Source of the DNA: Tillus elongatus
Lineage: Eukaryota; Arthropoda; Insecta; Coleoptera; Cleridae
Assembly: GCA_964006375.1 (NCBI GenBank)
Contig: OZ023265.1
Span: forward strand, 148,596,393-148,660,392
Reading direction: 5' to 3'
DNA length: 64,000 nucleotides
The translations under genes were made by a program, and so were the position numbers. Shown piece by piece: positions 1 to 11,712 of this stretch (position 1 is the stretch's first letter; the number at the start of each line of letters is the position of its first letter). The notes below the pieces were generated by a model, which made no database searches, was not told the origin of the DNA, and saw nothing but the letters and a program-made list of their open reading frames with translations.

Positions 1-1045
1 GCCACAACACTTCTGCCGAAGTTGTATTGAGATCATCATTCCACGCTAAGCGAATACCTATCAGTACCAAAGGAAGAGCTTTAATCCAACGTGACCTTCT
101 ATGACAACTGCTGACCGTCTTGAGTTGTCTGTGTGATTTTTCCACCATTCCATTTGCCTACGGATAATAAGCTGTGGTTCTAAATTGAGCTGTACATATT
201 AGGTAAATAGGTGTGGTTTGATTTGCCTGCATTGGTCGCCGGTGATGATGAGATGCGCGCCAACTCTGGCAACCTTGTGCGGGTAGAAGTCCTAAGCAAC
301 TGTTTCAGCTTCTTGATTTTGAAGGAAATTACTTCAGGCTAACGCAACAAGCAGCTGATGCATCTCAGACAAAAGCTTCTATTGGCCCAAGGATGATATC
401 GAGATGCTCCTGTTCGAGCATATTCGATGAAGGTGAAAAATTATCTGGAGTGGTCGATACATTTATAATCACTTTGTTTTTCTGAAAATCTCCGCAACGC
501 AATCTTACTGACTGCAGTCTTGCTTGGTGGAGGGCCAGTTATATCGTTGTGTGGCCTGGTTAGCTTGAATAACCTGTATACTGCAACGGAGGATGCTTTG
601 CAAAACTGCTGTAATAAGTGGTCTGGCTCTCAATGTTGAAATATTGTAGAGCAGTGATATGTCTGTACCTGGTATTTTAACTCATTAAAAAACTCAATTC
701 AGCTTAGGTGAGCTTTCGCACAAGGTTTTCTGAGCCTCTGCTAAAGCGCGGAAATCTATTGTGTTTTAAATTTCCACGGCAGGAGATAGCGCATCAGCGA
801 CGACGTTGTATTTTCGCCATATATGCTGAATATCGGTGTTGAATTGATCGATGAATTGGATATAGCGAAACTCTTTTAAAGTGCACTGCTGATCCTTTTT
901 ATAAACCTTATAATGCATACATAACTGGTGTGGGTTCGGTAAATATTTTAAAAGTGCATGCCTCCACCATATTATGTTGGAAGTATTTTACTGCTTCGTA
1001 CTGCCAATAGCCCACGGTCATAAGCTAAATCGTTGGTTTCTCAGA
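1..1045 (-). pseudogene. Ty3/gypsy-type pol relic (RNase H and integrase part)
   Basis: Read on the minus strand, this is the distal half of a gypsy-type LTR retrotransposon polyprotein. The RNase H region has YDRxLLAV near 1025, then an EAVKYFQH-like stretch and HxxFIDQFNTDIQHI near 840. The hallmark NVVADALS lies at 784-807. The integrase end lies at about 1-190, with the RTTAY..P..NGMVE motif followed by WIKALPLVLIGIR and AWNDDL. The distance between motifs (about 220 codons) is close to a normal gypsy pol. The gene is dead: the usual Gln in the integrase motif is a TAG stop (codon 158-160), and frameshifts occur near 880-930 and near 1000. The left part runs off the window and no LTR is visible. 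The motifs are specific to this superfamily; the exact clade is not resolved. Confidence 0.85.
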
Positions 1046-1575
1046 AATTCAGCTACTAAAATAATGAGATGTGTAGATTTAACAAAAATGTATCATGAGA
1101 AAGTCACTTTGGCCATGAAAGAATTTAATAAACGAGTTTTTTTATTAATAGCTTAATAAAAGGCGAAACTGTGTCCAATTCTATTCGTAAATTGGATTAA
1201 CAATGAAGGGTGATTTTTAGTGCAGTTATATTTTTTTAATTAACCAGGAACGTTTTACGTTAAAACGCAATTTCAACAAATCTATTTCTCACAGATTGTA
1301 CCCAAATTAAATATCTCATTGAAGATACCCTCTTGTTCAAACAATACCGAAAATTTGTGAACTGTGGCAAAAATTATAGGTAGAAATTTCACCGTCTTTA
1401 AATGATCGAGTATGTATCGTCAAAAAAAGGTCGATCTATTCGCCCCTGTATGTGTTTCCAATTCTACGCTTGCCCGGCAGTAATAGTGCACACTAGCCAT
1501 TCCAGCTGTATAGTCAAAAATAGGAGAGACCTTTTTAGGCATCGCACTGTTGAGCACATAATGTAAAATTTAGAC
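1046..1575. other. No recognisable feature
   Basis: AT-rich sequence between the gypsy relic and the first non-LTR relic. It may contain more decayed retrotransposon sequence, but I recognise no motif. Confidence 0.5.
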
Positions 1576-3176
1576 AAAAAAAGCCTTCAAGACCCGCTGG
1601 AATCCCAGCAAACGTATGCGCCTGAACTGCCTTCAATTTTGCCGCCTCTTTTCAAAGCCCTAAAAGATTGGGGTATTTCCATCTTCCTGGAAACAAGCTC
1701 GAGTTTGGCCTGTCCATAAAAAGGGAGACAAACCGATATGGGGAGCTATCGTCCAATTTCCATCTTATCAGTTTTCTCGGAAGTTATGGAAAAAATACAG
1801 ACGTGAAGACTATTTCTCTGCCTTCACAATTGTTTATTTGCTTCTCTGTTGCCGGTTTTGCTGCTTGGCACCAGTATCAGAAAAAACCGGTTGCAAGAGA
1901 AGAAAACACACATTTGTGAGGCCAGAGAAATTTGCTCTACGTCTGTATTTAGTATGGAACGGTTTTATCAAATAATAACAACAACAATTAATAGATTGTG
2001 GAAAAAATTATTAAGATAGAGATTATAAAGTACCTCAAAACCTCAAACATCCTGATCGCCAATACGGCTTTCGTCAAAACTGATCTACTAACGATATTAT
2101 AATAACCTACACTCATGATTAGAGTGCTGCTCTCGAAAAATTTGTAGAAGGTCATGCAATTTCATGGAATATATGCGGCACTCCTCAATAAACTTTTATC
2201 ATAAGGATTGCCTTTGAAACTATGCCTATGGTTATTTGATTTTCTGATGGAGCGCTCCTTGCATATTCCTGTCGATGGTGTTTCATCAGATGAATTAAAA
2301 ATTGATGCGGGTGTTCCATAGGCTTCCATTTTGGCTCCCAAACATTTTTTTCTTTTGTATATAAATAACCTTCTGTCAACAACCATACCAACAACCAATC
2401 TAATCCACAGCTTTGCTGATAGCACTTTTCACATCACGTTCTCATCGTCTCTCCCAATGTCTGCTTCTACTTCCTTATCAATAAGAGTGGAAGTAACCAA
2501 CTGCCTAAATCATGACCTGTCTCAGATTATCTAGGAAAAGTTACCTGCAGGGCCCAGACGTTTAGATGGCTGGCAAAATACTGCTCAAAAATCCACAATC
2601 TCTACAGTGGGTATAACTGTTGCAAAGGGTCTTTGCTGGCACTTACATTGCTAAAGCAGCAACAGAAAAGCTTGGATTTATGTTTCATGTTTTCACCATA
2701 GCAGCTTTTGACGCTGTATAAAGCACAAATGCATCCACAGTTAGAATAATGTTTTCATGTCTTGGGTGCTGACCCAACGACAACCTAGTCACTCCTACAT
2801 TCTATTAAGAAACGAGCTGTTTGTCTTATAGGATATTCATCAATGACAGTCAATCTTACTGCTCTCGACCACGGGAGAAACGTTGGAGATCTATGCCTCT
2901 TCTGTCGGTATTACTATCGACATTGCTCCTTAGAATTGGCTTCGTTAGAACCCCCGTTCGGCCTGTTTTAGTCGGAAAGCAGACGCTCTTGGTGTCAAAT
3001 TACCCACTTGTCAAATGGATCGCATATTCGTTCTGTCCTAGAGCAATTAAGCTTTGGAATGTCCTACCGGCAGACATATTTCCGAAGACATCCTTTCTAA
3101 CTATTTATCTTGTGGTACAACAATCCAGTTCATGATGTCTTTCGAGACACATAGGCTTTGAACAATATCATATCCC
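1576..3176 (+). pseudogene. Jk-C: decayed Jockey/CR1-type non-LTR reverse transcriptase
   Basis: Reading across several frames gives the order of a Jockey-type reverse transcriptase. A PELPSILPPLFKAL-like stretch lies near 1625 and FPSSWKQARVWPVHKKGD near 1675. SYRPISIL lies near 1745 and a PDRQYGFRQN equivalent near 2050. AAL..FVEGHAIS follows near 2130, and GVPxxSILAPxFFLLYINNLL near 2310. The catalytic box at about 2408 reads FADS, so one of the two metal-binding Asp residues is lost. The 3' domain (HPQLEYCFHVLGA near 2735, IKLWNVLPADIF near 3040) is shared with Jk-A but much more diverged. Many stops and frameshifts show an old copy. It ends where Jk-A copy 1 begins; no poly(A) tail is visible. 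Confidence 0.8.
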
Positions 3177-3179
3177 AAG

Positions 3180-4262
3180 CACCAGGTCTGGCACGCAGCG
3201 CTACTTAATAAACTTCCGGCCTATGGCCTACCACCAAAACTCTGTACCTGGACAGCAAATTTCCTCTCCAACAGGAGCATTTCTGTTGTTGTGGATGGTC
3301 AATCCTCTAAACTGTATCCAATTAATGCAGGAGTTCCTCAAGGTTCCGCTTTAGCCCCTACTTTATTTCTTCTCCACATCAATGACCTCCTCTCTAGCAC
3401 ATCCAACCCAGTTCACAGTTACGCGGACGACAGCACCCTCCACTCAAATATACAATATTCTAAGCCTGTCTCTTTAGCCCAATTAGATGAGGATCGCAGA
3501 CTCATGGAGGGTTCTGTCTCTGTGGATCTACAAAAAATATTAGAATGTGGAAGTAGAAATCTTGTACAATTCAAGCCCACCAAATCTCAGTCTTGCTTTC
3601 TTTCTTATAAGAGATACACCAGCCCTAGACCCATCACAATGAACAACCAAGTTATTCAAAGTAATAAGTCCTTTTTTCTTGTTGGCATTTCTGTGGATCG
3701 AAATCTTAATTGGCACCAACATGTCACATCAATTGCAGAAGCGGCTGCTAAGAAATTAGGTTTCCTCTTCCGGGCTCGCAAATACTTTTCACCAGCTAAT
3801 ATCTATACCTTATATACTTCACAAATAAGGCCAAACCTCGAATACTGCTCCCACATCTGGGGTGCAGCTGCCGCTTCTGCACTCGCTATCCTGGACTCCA
3901 TTCAAAACAGAGCTATACGTCTCTTTGGTGACCCTACCCTCACCCAAAGGCTGTCATATCTTGCCCACCGACGTGCCGTTGGTGACCTATCTTTCTTTTA
4001 TAGATACATGCACGGGCACTGCTCAGAGGAGCTTTCCTCCATAGTTCCCCCACCTGCTGCCCCCAACAGATCTACCAGGGGAACAGAGCGAATGCACCCT
4101 TTTACTGTTCAGGTCACCAGACATGTTTTTCCTTCTCCCCCGAACCTCCAAACCGTCAAGTCCAGAATTAACAAGTTGCCTCTTTCCTTCTTGTCAACAC
4201 CCACGGTACGATAGTATTTAGGCTGTAAGCCCTCGTGGTGTGTTGTTGAAATTTAAAAAAAA
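3180..4262 (+). mobile_element. Jk-A copy 1: 5'-truncated Jockey/CR1-type retrotransposon
   Basis: The coding frame is open from about 3183 to the stop at 4214: about 343 codons of the C-terminal half of a reverse transcriptase. It starts inside the palm (VWHAALLNKLPAYGLPPK). GVPQGSALAPTLFLLHINDLL lies near 3330 and the catalytic SYADDSTLH near 3418 is intact. The thumb-like part has PNLEYCSHIWGAAAAS near 3833 and AIRLFGDPTLTQR near 3912. The 3' UTR is about 40 bp and ends in an A-rich tail at 4253-4262. Against copies 3 and 4 it has lost 69 bp in frame at about 4121, removing the YKLWNSLP segment; the breakpoints share CAT. No target-site duplication is evident. It is dead because the endonuclease and motif A are missing. 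Confidence 0.88.
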
Positions 4263-4925
4263 ATCTGAGACAAAACCGTTACTGAGTGTTCGGGTCTTTT
4301 GGAAAGTCAGTATAATTAGGGTAACGTTTCTGTATGTACGAAGAGATATTGATGAGTACTTAGCTTACAATAGACAACGTAATATATTTTTTAACAACAA
4401 AATTTTATTCAAGTAAGATAATAATTCTCTCTCTTACACACTTAGTAGAAAGTTCATAAAAAAAATAGAAAACGTATTTAGGAGTTTTTTCCACGTCAAG
4501 GTCACTTGAGATTAAAAATTTATTGGATTGCCTAACGAGTATATCTCAAAGCCGTATATTGAACAGTTGTTTATGCAACAAAATATTAAAGATTTTAGTG
4601 ATATTAGTTACATGATGGCCATTGTAATAATAGTAATAATTATAACAGTAATTGATACCGTTGCTGCATCCTATTATTAATTCACACTTTAATTTCGAAC
4701 TCATAATTCATATTTAAGAACGCGTGTAAACGCTTATTCCATGTTAATCATGTGTGAATGGACCGACACTTGGGATTGATTAATCGGCTTAAAACAAGGT
4801 TTTCATCGGTTATTATCATGTATAAGCAATTTAGGGTCAGAGGAGGTAATATATCAGACCACCTTTCTGATCAGATATACTGTTTTAAATTACCCAGAGT
4901 TAATTGAATCTCACGGATGCCATAA
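4263..4925. other. AT-rich spacer, nothing recognised
   Basis: No coding pattern or shared repeat seen. Part of it may be the flank in which the Jk-B element inserted. Confidence 0.5.
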
Positions 4926-5258
4926 TTTACACACAAATTATTACTAAGTGTAACAGCTAGCCCATCCATTACCTCTGCAAGATTCTTCGATTGTATAACA
5001 GTCAACTATTACACAGTGGCGGATGTTCAGATGTAGCTCAGATAAACTGAAGCTTTGGAAGCTTGCAGATTCATGCAATATTACAGTTAAATTGTGTAAT
5101 GTTCTAAAGGCTAAAAAACTTTGCTTTTTCTGCAGGTTGTGGAAAATTGATTTTTTTTTTAGAAAAATTGAAATAAATAAGGAAGATTTGATAATGGGAT
5201 AACTAATGAAAGATGCCAAATATATCAATGATAATTTTCTTGATAATGAACCAAGATC
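4926..5258 (+). pseudogene. Jk-B, 5' portion (linker before the reverse transcriptase)
   Basis: This stretch ends in a frame reading MKDAKYINDNFLDNEP. The frame is continued on the far side of the inserted Jk-A copy, where the same peptide (MKDSNYINDNFVDNEP) runs on into a reverse transcriptase. It is therefore the upstream half of the Jk-B element interrupted by Jk-A copy 2. The left limit is a guess; no endonuclease motif can be read with confidence. Confidence 0.5.
5202..5258. repeat. Left copy of a 57-bp target-site duplication
   Basis: These 57 bases match 7881-7937 with 4 mismatches and directly abut the poly(A) end of Jk-A copy 2. Confidence 0.85.
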
Positions 5259-7880
5259 TTTTTTTATATTTCAACAACACACCCCGAGAGCTCATGGCCT
5301 AAATACTATCGTACCGTGAGTGTCGGCAAGAGTTCCACAACTTGGAAGTCCTCGCGACAAAAGAGCGGGTATAACAAAATGTTCTATGTCTGGTGACCTG
5401 GATAAGGGTGCATTCGCTCTGTTCCCCCGGATGATCTGTTGGGGGCAGCGGGTGGAGGAACTATGGAAGAAAGCTCCTCTGAGCAGTGCCCGTGCAGATA
5501 TCTATAAAAGAGAGAAAGGTCACCAACAGCACATCGGTGGGCAAGGGATGGCAGCTTTGGGTGAGGGTAGCGTCACCGATAAGACGTATAGCTGTTTTCT
5601 GAATGGAGTCCAGGATATCGAGTGTAGAAGCGACAGCGGCACCCCAGACGTGGGAGCAGTATTCGAGGTTTGGCCTTATTTGTGAAGTATATAAGGTATA
5701 GATATAAGCTGGTGAAAAGTATTTGCGAGTCCGGAAGAGGAAACCTAATTTCTTAGCAGCCGCTTCTGCAATTAATTTGACATGTTGGTGCCAATTGAGA
5801 TTTCGATCCACAGAAATTCCAACAAGTCAAAAGGACTTGATACTTTGAATAAGCAAGACTGAGTTTTGGTGGAGTTGAATTGTACAAGATTTTTACTTCC
5901 CCAGTCTAATACTTTTTGGAGATCCACAGAGACAGAACCCTCCATGAGTCTGCGATCATCATCTAATTGGGCTGTCATCCGCGTAACTGTGAACTGGCTT
6001 GGATGTGCTAGAGAGGGGTCATTGATGTGAAGAAGAAACAAAGTAGCGGCTAAAGCTGAATCTGAGATTCACCGTGTAGTTTTATAGACTTGTTCCAAGA
6101 ATGGGTGACAAAAGAAAGGAGGTCGGCAGTTTATCTGCGATGACGAAATCCATACTGACTGTAGTGGATTAGACTGTGTTTTTCAAGAAATTTTAGTAAT
6201 TCGGTGTTTATATACTTTTCCATCACTTTAGAGACGACTGAATGGAAAGAAATAGGCCTGTAGTTGCTAGGAAGCGCTTTGGATCCTTTCTTGGGGACGG
6301 GTTGTACTCGAGCAGTTTTCCAGTTACTAGGGAATATGCCATTATTGTAAGATGTCTGAAACAGACGAGTCAGGACAGGATCAAGTTCTGGTGCGCATTT
6401 TTCGAGAACAATTGCTGGGATCTCGTCCAGGCCAGAGGCTTTCCTGGTATTAAGAGAAGAGAGCATCTTACGTACCTTTTTAGTTTTGAAAATGATATCC
6501 GTCATTTTAAGTGCGACATTGGGGACTGTTGGTGGTTGAACATTTGAAGGTGGGTTGAGAATAGAATTGCCGGCGAACAACGAGGCAAAAAACTCATCCT
6601 TGCCCAGGGTGGTAGAAACAATTTAATCCCCTGAAACAAGAGGTGGGAGAGTGCTCTTGCAGAAATTATTCCCAATAGATTTAGCAAAAGTCCAGAAGGG
6701 TTTGCTGCCGTTGGAGCTTGAGAGGACTTTGTTTTTGATGTGCTTATTAAACGGTTTTTTTTTCCTCAGAAAGAATGCGAACATAGCGGTTTCTTGCGTC
6801 GTTAAATGCTTGACGGTTTTCTTGACTGGGATTGTGTAGAAGCGTTTTGTGAGCTTTGACCTTTTCAAGTCTGGCCTTGTCACAGGATTAAGAGAACCAG
6901 GGCTTTTGAGTGGCTAAAGAGGTTTTCTGTGTACGTGGAATAAATAATTCCATGCCAGCTTGGATGATTTCGGTGAGGATGCGAGAAGCAGACCGACGCC
7001 CATGGCAATGAGGAGAAGTAATCCCCCATTTCGTCCCAGTTCGCGGAGTTCTAGTACCAAACGATACGTGGATGTGATGACTGTGTGACCTCGCGTAGCA
7101 TTGCGCAGGAAGCAGTGACCATGCCGTGGACTGAGCGACCAAGGGGGCGGTGAGTGATGTCTTATAGCATTCAGGTTTTATAGTAAGAAGGAGATCCAAG
7201 GAATTTGAGCTGTGTGTTGAGATGCGAGGAAAGTAAGTAGGTTGCTGAACCATATTGGCTAAATAAATGCTGACTGCGCAGGCCCCCGTTGCTTGCCCTT
7301 GTGGATCGGTTTTTGAAGATCCTAGCCATTCCTTATTATGGACGTTGAAGTCACCAAGAATAGTGACCTCGGAAGAAGGATATTCAGAAATCAGATGGTC
7401 GGTGTTTTCAGAAAGGTAGTGGAAGAGCTGGATAAAGTTGTTTTCAGAAAGTGACCGGTAAATGCAGCAGATGAATTTAGTTGCAGCCCTGAGAGAGAGT
7501 TTCACCCAAAGTATGTATTTTCTTCCAGCTTCCAAATTGGGAAGTCTGGTGGAGGGTAGATTGCTAAGGACGTATGCGCATACGCCTCCATGCAATCTAA
7601 AGGAAGTAAGGAGCTCATACCCCGGGAAATTAAGGTGATTAGTGGCTATTTTGGCACTGATTTGGGTTTCGGTGAGGAAGAGGAGTTGGAGCCTATTAGC
7701 CTGGAGGAAATGGTGGACGGAGTTCAGGTTAGAATTTAGGCCACATAGATTCGAGAAGATGTGTTTAATTTTGATGCCGGCGCCCCCTGCACACCCCTCT
7801 CCCGGAGATCCGAATGGATGGGTATTGTATCTCCGGAATCTTTTTTACAAAGGGGAGCCATCATCATTTTTGTTTATAAT
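5259..7880 (-). mobile_element. Jk-A copy 2: Jockey/CR1-type retrotransposon, minus strand, defective
   Basis: The poly(A) tail appears as the T-run at 5259-5265; the 5' end, at about 7880, is truncated. On the minus strand the endonuclease lies at 7740-6890 (SNLCGLNSNLN, then GDFNVHNKEWLGS near 7330). The reverse transcriptase follows, with KASGLDEIPAIVLEKCAPEL near 6430, FPSNWKTARVQPVPKKGS near 6300 and SNYRPIS near 6255. A YGFRHRR-like block at 6135 is followed by a stop. About 185 bp present in copy 4 are missing near 6050, taking palm motif A and its catalytic Asp. The thumb and C-terminal region continue to 5300 with further frameshifts. The flanking 57-bp duplication shows the event was a genuine target-primed insertion into Jk-B. 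Confidence 0.9.
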
Positions 7881-7937
7881 ACTAATGAAAGATTCCAACT
7901 ATATCAATGATAATTTTGTTGATAATGAACCAAAATC
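7881..7937. repeat. Right copy of the 57-bp target-site duplication
   Basis: Partner of 5202-5258. Its frame continues into the Jk-B reverse transcriptase downstream. Confidence 0.85.
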
Positions 7938-9600
7938 AAATTATGATAGCTCGCAGTTGGTTGATTACTACTGCAAAAATACACTAAATAATATTACACC
8001 TAGCTTTGTATTTAATCTGGTAAACAGAATGAAATTTCACAAATTATAAATAAAATAAAAACTAGAGCACAGACAATATCCATGACAAGGTATTGTTGAT
8101 CACAGATCATACCCCATATTACCCATATATTAAACACATGCTGACTTTCCAACTCAGTGGAAGCAAACATATATTATTCCTTTTCTTAGAGTTCCAAACC
8201 CAGAGAAGGATCTACGTCCCATTAGTATTTTACATATTCTTTCTAAGGTATTCGAAATTGTAACATATCAGCAATTGAATGCACACTTAGATCGTTTTTC
8301 CATATTGCCGATGCATCAGTCCGGTTTTAGATAGTCACACAGTTGTACATCGGCGCTCATAAAAGTTTCTGAGGATATCATGGAGTCTTCTGACAATAAC
8401 AGAGTAACGGCTCTAGTACTATTGGATTTTATCAAAGCCTTCGATACTATTGATCATCCATTGCTTATTTCTATTTTGCATTATATTGGTCTGAAGAGGA
8501 CTGAACTTGTCTTGATTTCTAATTACCTGGAGGAGAGAATATGGAGTGTGAAAATAGATGGAAATTACTCAAAGGCGCGTCTGATTAGTGTAGGTGTCCC
8601 ATGGGGGTCAATTCTTGGTCCCTTGTTTTTCAGTATTTACACGAGCAACGCGCTTCTTAAGCTGGAACACGATCCATTACACATGTCTGCTGGTAATACC
8701 AAGTTACATTTGTCGTTTGAGAGAGGCGGAAGCCAGGATTAATAGTGATCTGGCGAATTTGGCGCAATTTTCAAGACAGAACTCTTTGTTTTTGGATCAG
8801 GCTCCTAAACTACTATTATTTAAAAATAAATCAACTGTGGCTGAAATAACTGAAAATTTTGTTGTGAAAATAGATGCTGACGTGATACAGTCTGTTCGAA
8901 ACGCTAGTTATTTGAGGGCTATTTTTGACAATACTTTCAGGTTTACTAGTCAAATTTCAAAATATTTGAGAAGGCCGTATGCTGATTTAAAACCACTTTA
9001 CCCAAATAGAAATTATTTATCTGTTAAAATAAGGATGGTACTATGTGACTCATTGGTCTTGTCAAACTTTTTATATGCTGCATCAAGGTGCTATCCCTGT
9101 CTGGATGTAGTCACTAGGAACAGAATACGGAGGACACAAAACTAGTGTCTTATGTATATTTTGGATTGCGTCGTATGGATCATGTATCATGGAAATTGGG
9201 GAAACTGAAATGGCTTAATATGGACAATCGACTAAATTTGTGTATGCTGTGCTTTTACCATCAATTATTTTAATAGAAAGCCTACTTATTGGTATAACAA
9301 AATCCGCTTTAGGACTGAATATGTAGCTCCACGTCCCATCCACCTTTCCGCAAAAACTTCATTCATGTATACCCTCACCTCTGTTGAGGAATGCGCTGGT
9401 GTACCATCTAGTTGGTACCAATAATTGTTTTAACGATTAAGTGGCAAGGTCTCTCAAAAATTACTGACTGCGGTTGGTAAGATTTGTCAGTACTAGTTGG
9501 AATTAAAATTATCACAAGTGAAAGAAGAGAATTTGTTGTCCCGTAAAAGATCAAACACATTCAAATTGAAGTTTATTTGAAAACATACGTAAGGCTTTTG
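7881..9600 (+). pseudogene. Jk-B, 3' portion: reverse transcriptase relic of a second Jockey/CR1-type family
   Basis: The first frame (7888-8049) is the linker peptide shared with the left part. VPNPEKDLRPISILHILSK lies near 8195, and the fingers motif LPMHQSGFR near 8307 is followed by a stop. Palm motif A, LLDFIKAFDTIDHPLL, lies near 8418, and GVPWGSILGPLFFSIYT near 8593. The catalytic YADD box has decayed to SAGN (near 8688), so the enzyme is dead. A frameshift near 8700 moves the reading into the frame covering 8700-9145 (thumb, NFLYAASRCYPCLD). A weak C-terminal block is readable to about 9600. It is clearly distinct from Jk-A at protein level. Confidence 0.82.
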
Positions 9601-9761
9601 CTTTACCCAGCAATGAGAATTGTGTCTGTTGAAAATCCCTTCATGGTAAAACTTTTAATGCGCCCAAATTATTTCTCTTAAATAAGGATTATCTTAGCGT
9701 AAGTCAAGGAGCATTTGACAAAATTATATCCTTCGTGCTGCGTCACTGGGTTGTAGAAAAA

Positions 9762-10022
9762 TTACAAATGTAAATTTATAATTATGTGCTTACGCAATAT
9801 TATGTGTAGGGACGAATGTGCTATATTCAAATCATGTTCAGTTGTAATTACTGATCCACGTGGATGAGCTTCAAAATAAGATAAAATGGAAATTACATTG
9901 TCTCCGTTTCCTGTTACTAGTGATGCCGTTGATCGCTTTCTTATTTTGCAGCCAGCACTTCTCAATAATAGAGTCATGCCTTCTAAATTTCTGTAGTCAT
10001 TTGTTGGAATGCAGGATACCAT
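9762..10022 (-). pseudogene. Mariner-like transposase relic, helix-turn-helix part
   Basis: The 86-codon minus-strand frame contains ISILSYFEAHPRGSVITTEHD followed by LNIAHSSLHIILRKH. This matches the second helix-turn-helix of insect mariner/Tc1-type transposases, which typically ends RSSIHRILKKHKFHPYK. The stretch ends where the HPYK equivalent should be, and no catalytic DDE segment follows. It is an isolated DNA-binding fragment of a dead transposon. Confidence 0.6.
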
Positions 10023-10144
10023 TTCTTAAATATTCGACACGTTCTGCTGACAATTCTACTACAATATACGTGAAAGTAAAATAAATTCAGCAACTGTTCG
10101 TATGAATATTAATTTAAGATTTTCCATTATACAGTGGCACCGTG

Positions 10145-10356
10145 ATTATTGTTTTTATAGCGCATTTCCATAAACTTTTTTTTTCAAATTGTTAGTAACT
10201 TCATTTTATATTAACTTAAAATATTCGATTTTCTTTTCTGACACAAAAGCAATAAGCCTACCAAACGTCATCAGCTTTATTGTGTTCCGAGATGTAATTT
10301 TTTTAACTTCAATTTGGAAATTTGTTACCTGAACGCACTTGCTGCGTCCAGGCATT
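10145..10356. repeat. Diverged GCAAG-MITE end
   Basis: The end at 10332-10352 is the inverted form of the terminal motif GACGCAGCAAGTGCGTT seen in many copies in this window. The interior is too diverged to align by eye. Confidence 0.5.
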
Positions 10357-10459
10357 GTATTGCTGACTCTGTAAAAACTCTCACAAACAGATTTCACCTG
10401 CTTTCTAGGTTTATATATCCACAAACTTTCTCACTTATATTATTTAATTCTCATATCTT

Positions 10460-10690
10460 GTTTCGTTAGATGTACGAACCGCCCCTGGAAATTACATATA
10501 AAGATAGGTGACCACCGTGGTCAGCATTCGATATTTACGATCTGATCTAGTTTTCGTTTTGTTAATTTGAATGAATAAACTGGCTGCTTTTGTTGATGTT
10601 ATTGTGCTGTTAATCATTCTTTCAACCGACTTCCGTTCATATTGTTAATAAATTGGTTTATACGTGAAGAAATTTTAATTTGACCACACG
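10460..10690 (+). promoter_or_regulatory. Possible solo LTR / core promoter
   Basis: A TATA box (TATAAAG, 10497-10503) is followed 24 bp later by an arthropod-like initiator TCAGCATT (10521-10528). A polyadenylation signal AATAAA lies at 10574-10579 and a second at about 10646. TATA, initiator and polyA signal in so short a space is the layout of an LTR. A short palindrome (GTGAAACGGCACTGTTTCAC) lies just downstream at about 10691. No target-site duplication or matching LTR is seen, so this is a suggestion only. Confidence 0.3.
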
Positions 10691-10709
10691 GTGAAACGGC
10701 ACTGTTTCA

Positions 10710-11112
10710 CTTTAAATCTTATCGGTAGATGATCTGAACCGGTATAACGCGGTGGGTCTACATAAATACTTGAATTTGTCAGTGAATAAAAGGATAATTA
10801 ATAAGAACATAAATATTACAAAGTGAAGGGCTTTTGAAAGTGCTTCTGTTGCCTCATCTACTTATAGAGCACAAGACTGTAATTATAAATTTTAAAGTCA
10901 GAAATTTATCATCGGTATTAACTACCTATTTACCATGATCTTCACAAAAACTGAAGTTACGCGGGTAGGGCCTGTGAAAGTTCTATAGGCTGCACCGTAT
11001 CTTCAGACTCAGATGTTTGTTTATTAACAGTGATAAGTAGTCAGTAAGAGAACTTGCAAATTTTAGGGTAGGTACCTCTAAAATAAGTTCAATTATTACC
11101 GGCTAAATTATG
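10710..11112. other. AT-rich spacer, nothing recognised
   Basis: No coding pattern, TIR or known repeat module is visible. Confidence 0.5.
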
Positions 11113-11218
<106 letters not shown>

Positions 11219-11430
11219 ACAACGTTCACCTTCTTTGGAAAACACTTTGCACGACGATGTGCACTGTTGCCAGATGAATATTAACAAGTCTCATTTTAAA
11301 TAAAGAGTTAAATCGAGGGGTGAACAAATGTTTTTATAAGATAAATAACTGATAATATGACGTCGTCTACACACATCGACATTTGACATATCTTGCGGAA
11401 AGCGGCATGAAAACGTAAATGTAAGCAGTA

Positions 11431-11712
11431 AGCAGCGGTGGTCCAGTGGAAAGTACGTGTGCCTCTGGACCCCAGGGTATTGGGTTCGATTCCCAGGTTT
11501 CCCCTCTCACCTTTGCAGCAAATCAGTAACATCAACAGAGGTTGTACCGTTGTTATTGCGCAAGTGAATGACTGCACGTTCCGCCCTTAAAGCCCGTAAA
11601 GCCGCCGGTCCCGTGTCCATGCAATGTTGCGCACGTTAAAGATCCCTATCGTCCTTACAGAAAGGCAGAGGTTCGGCAAAATTTCCCGGTTAGTGAGGTG
11701 AATGAATCAGTT
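11431..11712 (+). repeat. tRNA-derived SINE, copy 1
   Basis: The head carries RNA polymerase III box A (TGGTCCAGTGG, 11439-11449) and box B (GGTTCGATTCC, 11483-11493), spaced as in a tRNA. The first 20 bases resemble the 5' half of tRNA-Gly. The body, shared with the other copies, has GAATGACTGCACGTTCCG, GTAAAGCC.CCGGTCCCGTGT and ACGTTAAAGATCCCTA. The copy is truncated at its 3' end inside the palindrome arm. Confidence 0.75.

Noticed and set aside
974..1156. Plus-strand 60-codon frame
   Set aside because: It starts antisense to the gypsy RNase H relic and has no domain.
6242..6547. Plus-strand 101-codon frame
   Set aside because: It is antisense to the reverse transcriptase of Jk-A copy 2.
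11483..11493. tRNA gene at the box A/box B sequences (also at 12681, 17973, 21546, 32414)
   Set aside because: The box spacing is tRNA-like, but no closed acceptor stem or clear anticodon arm can be drawn, and the same body follows in five places. These are SINE heads, not tRNA genes.
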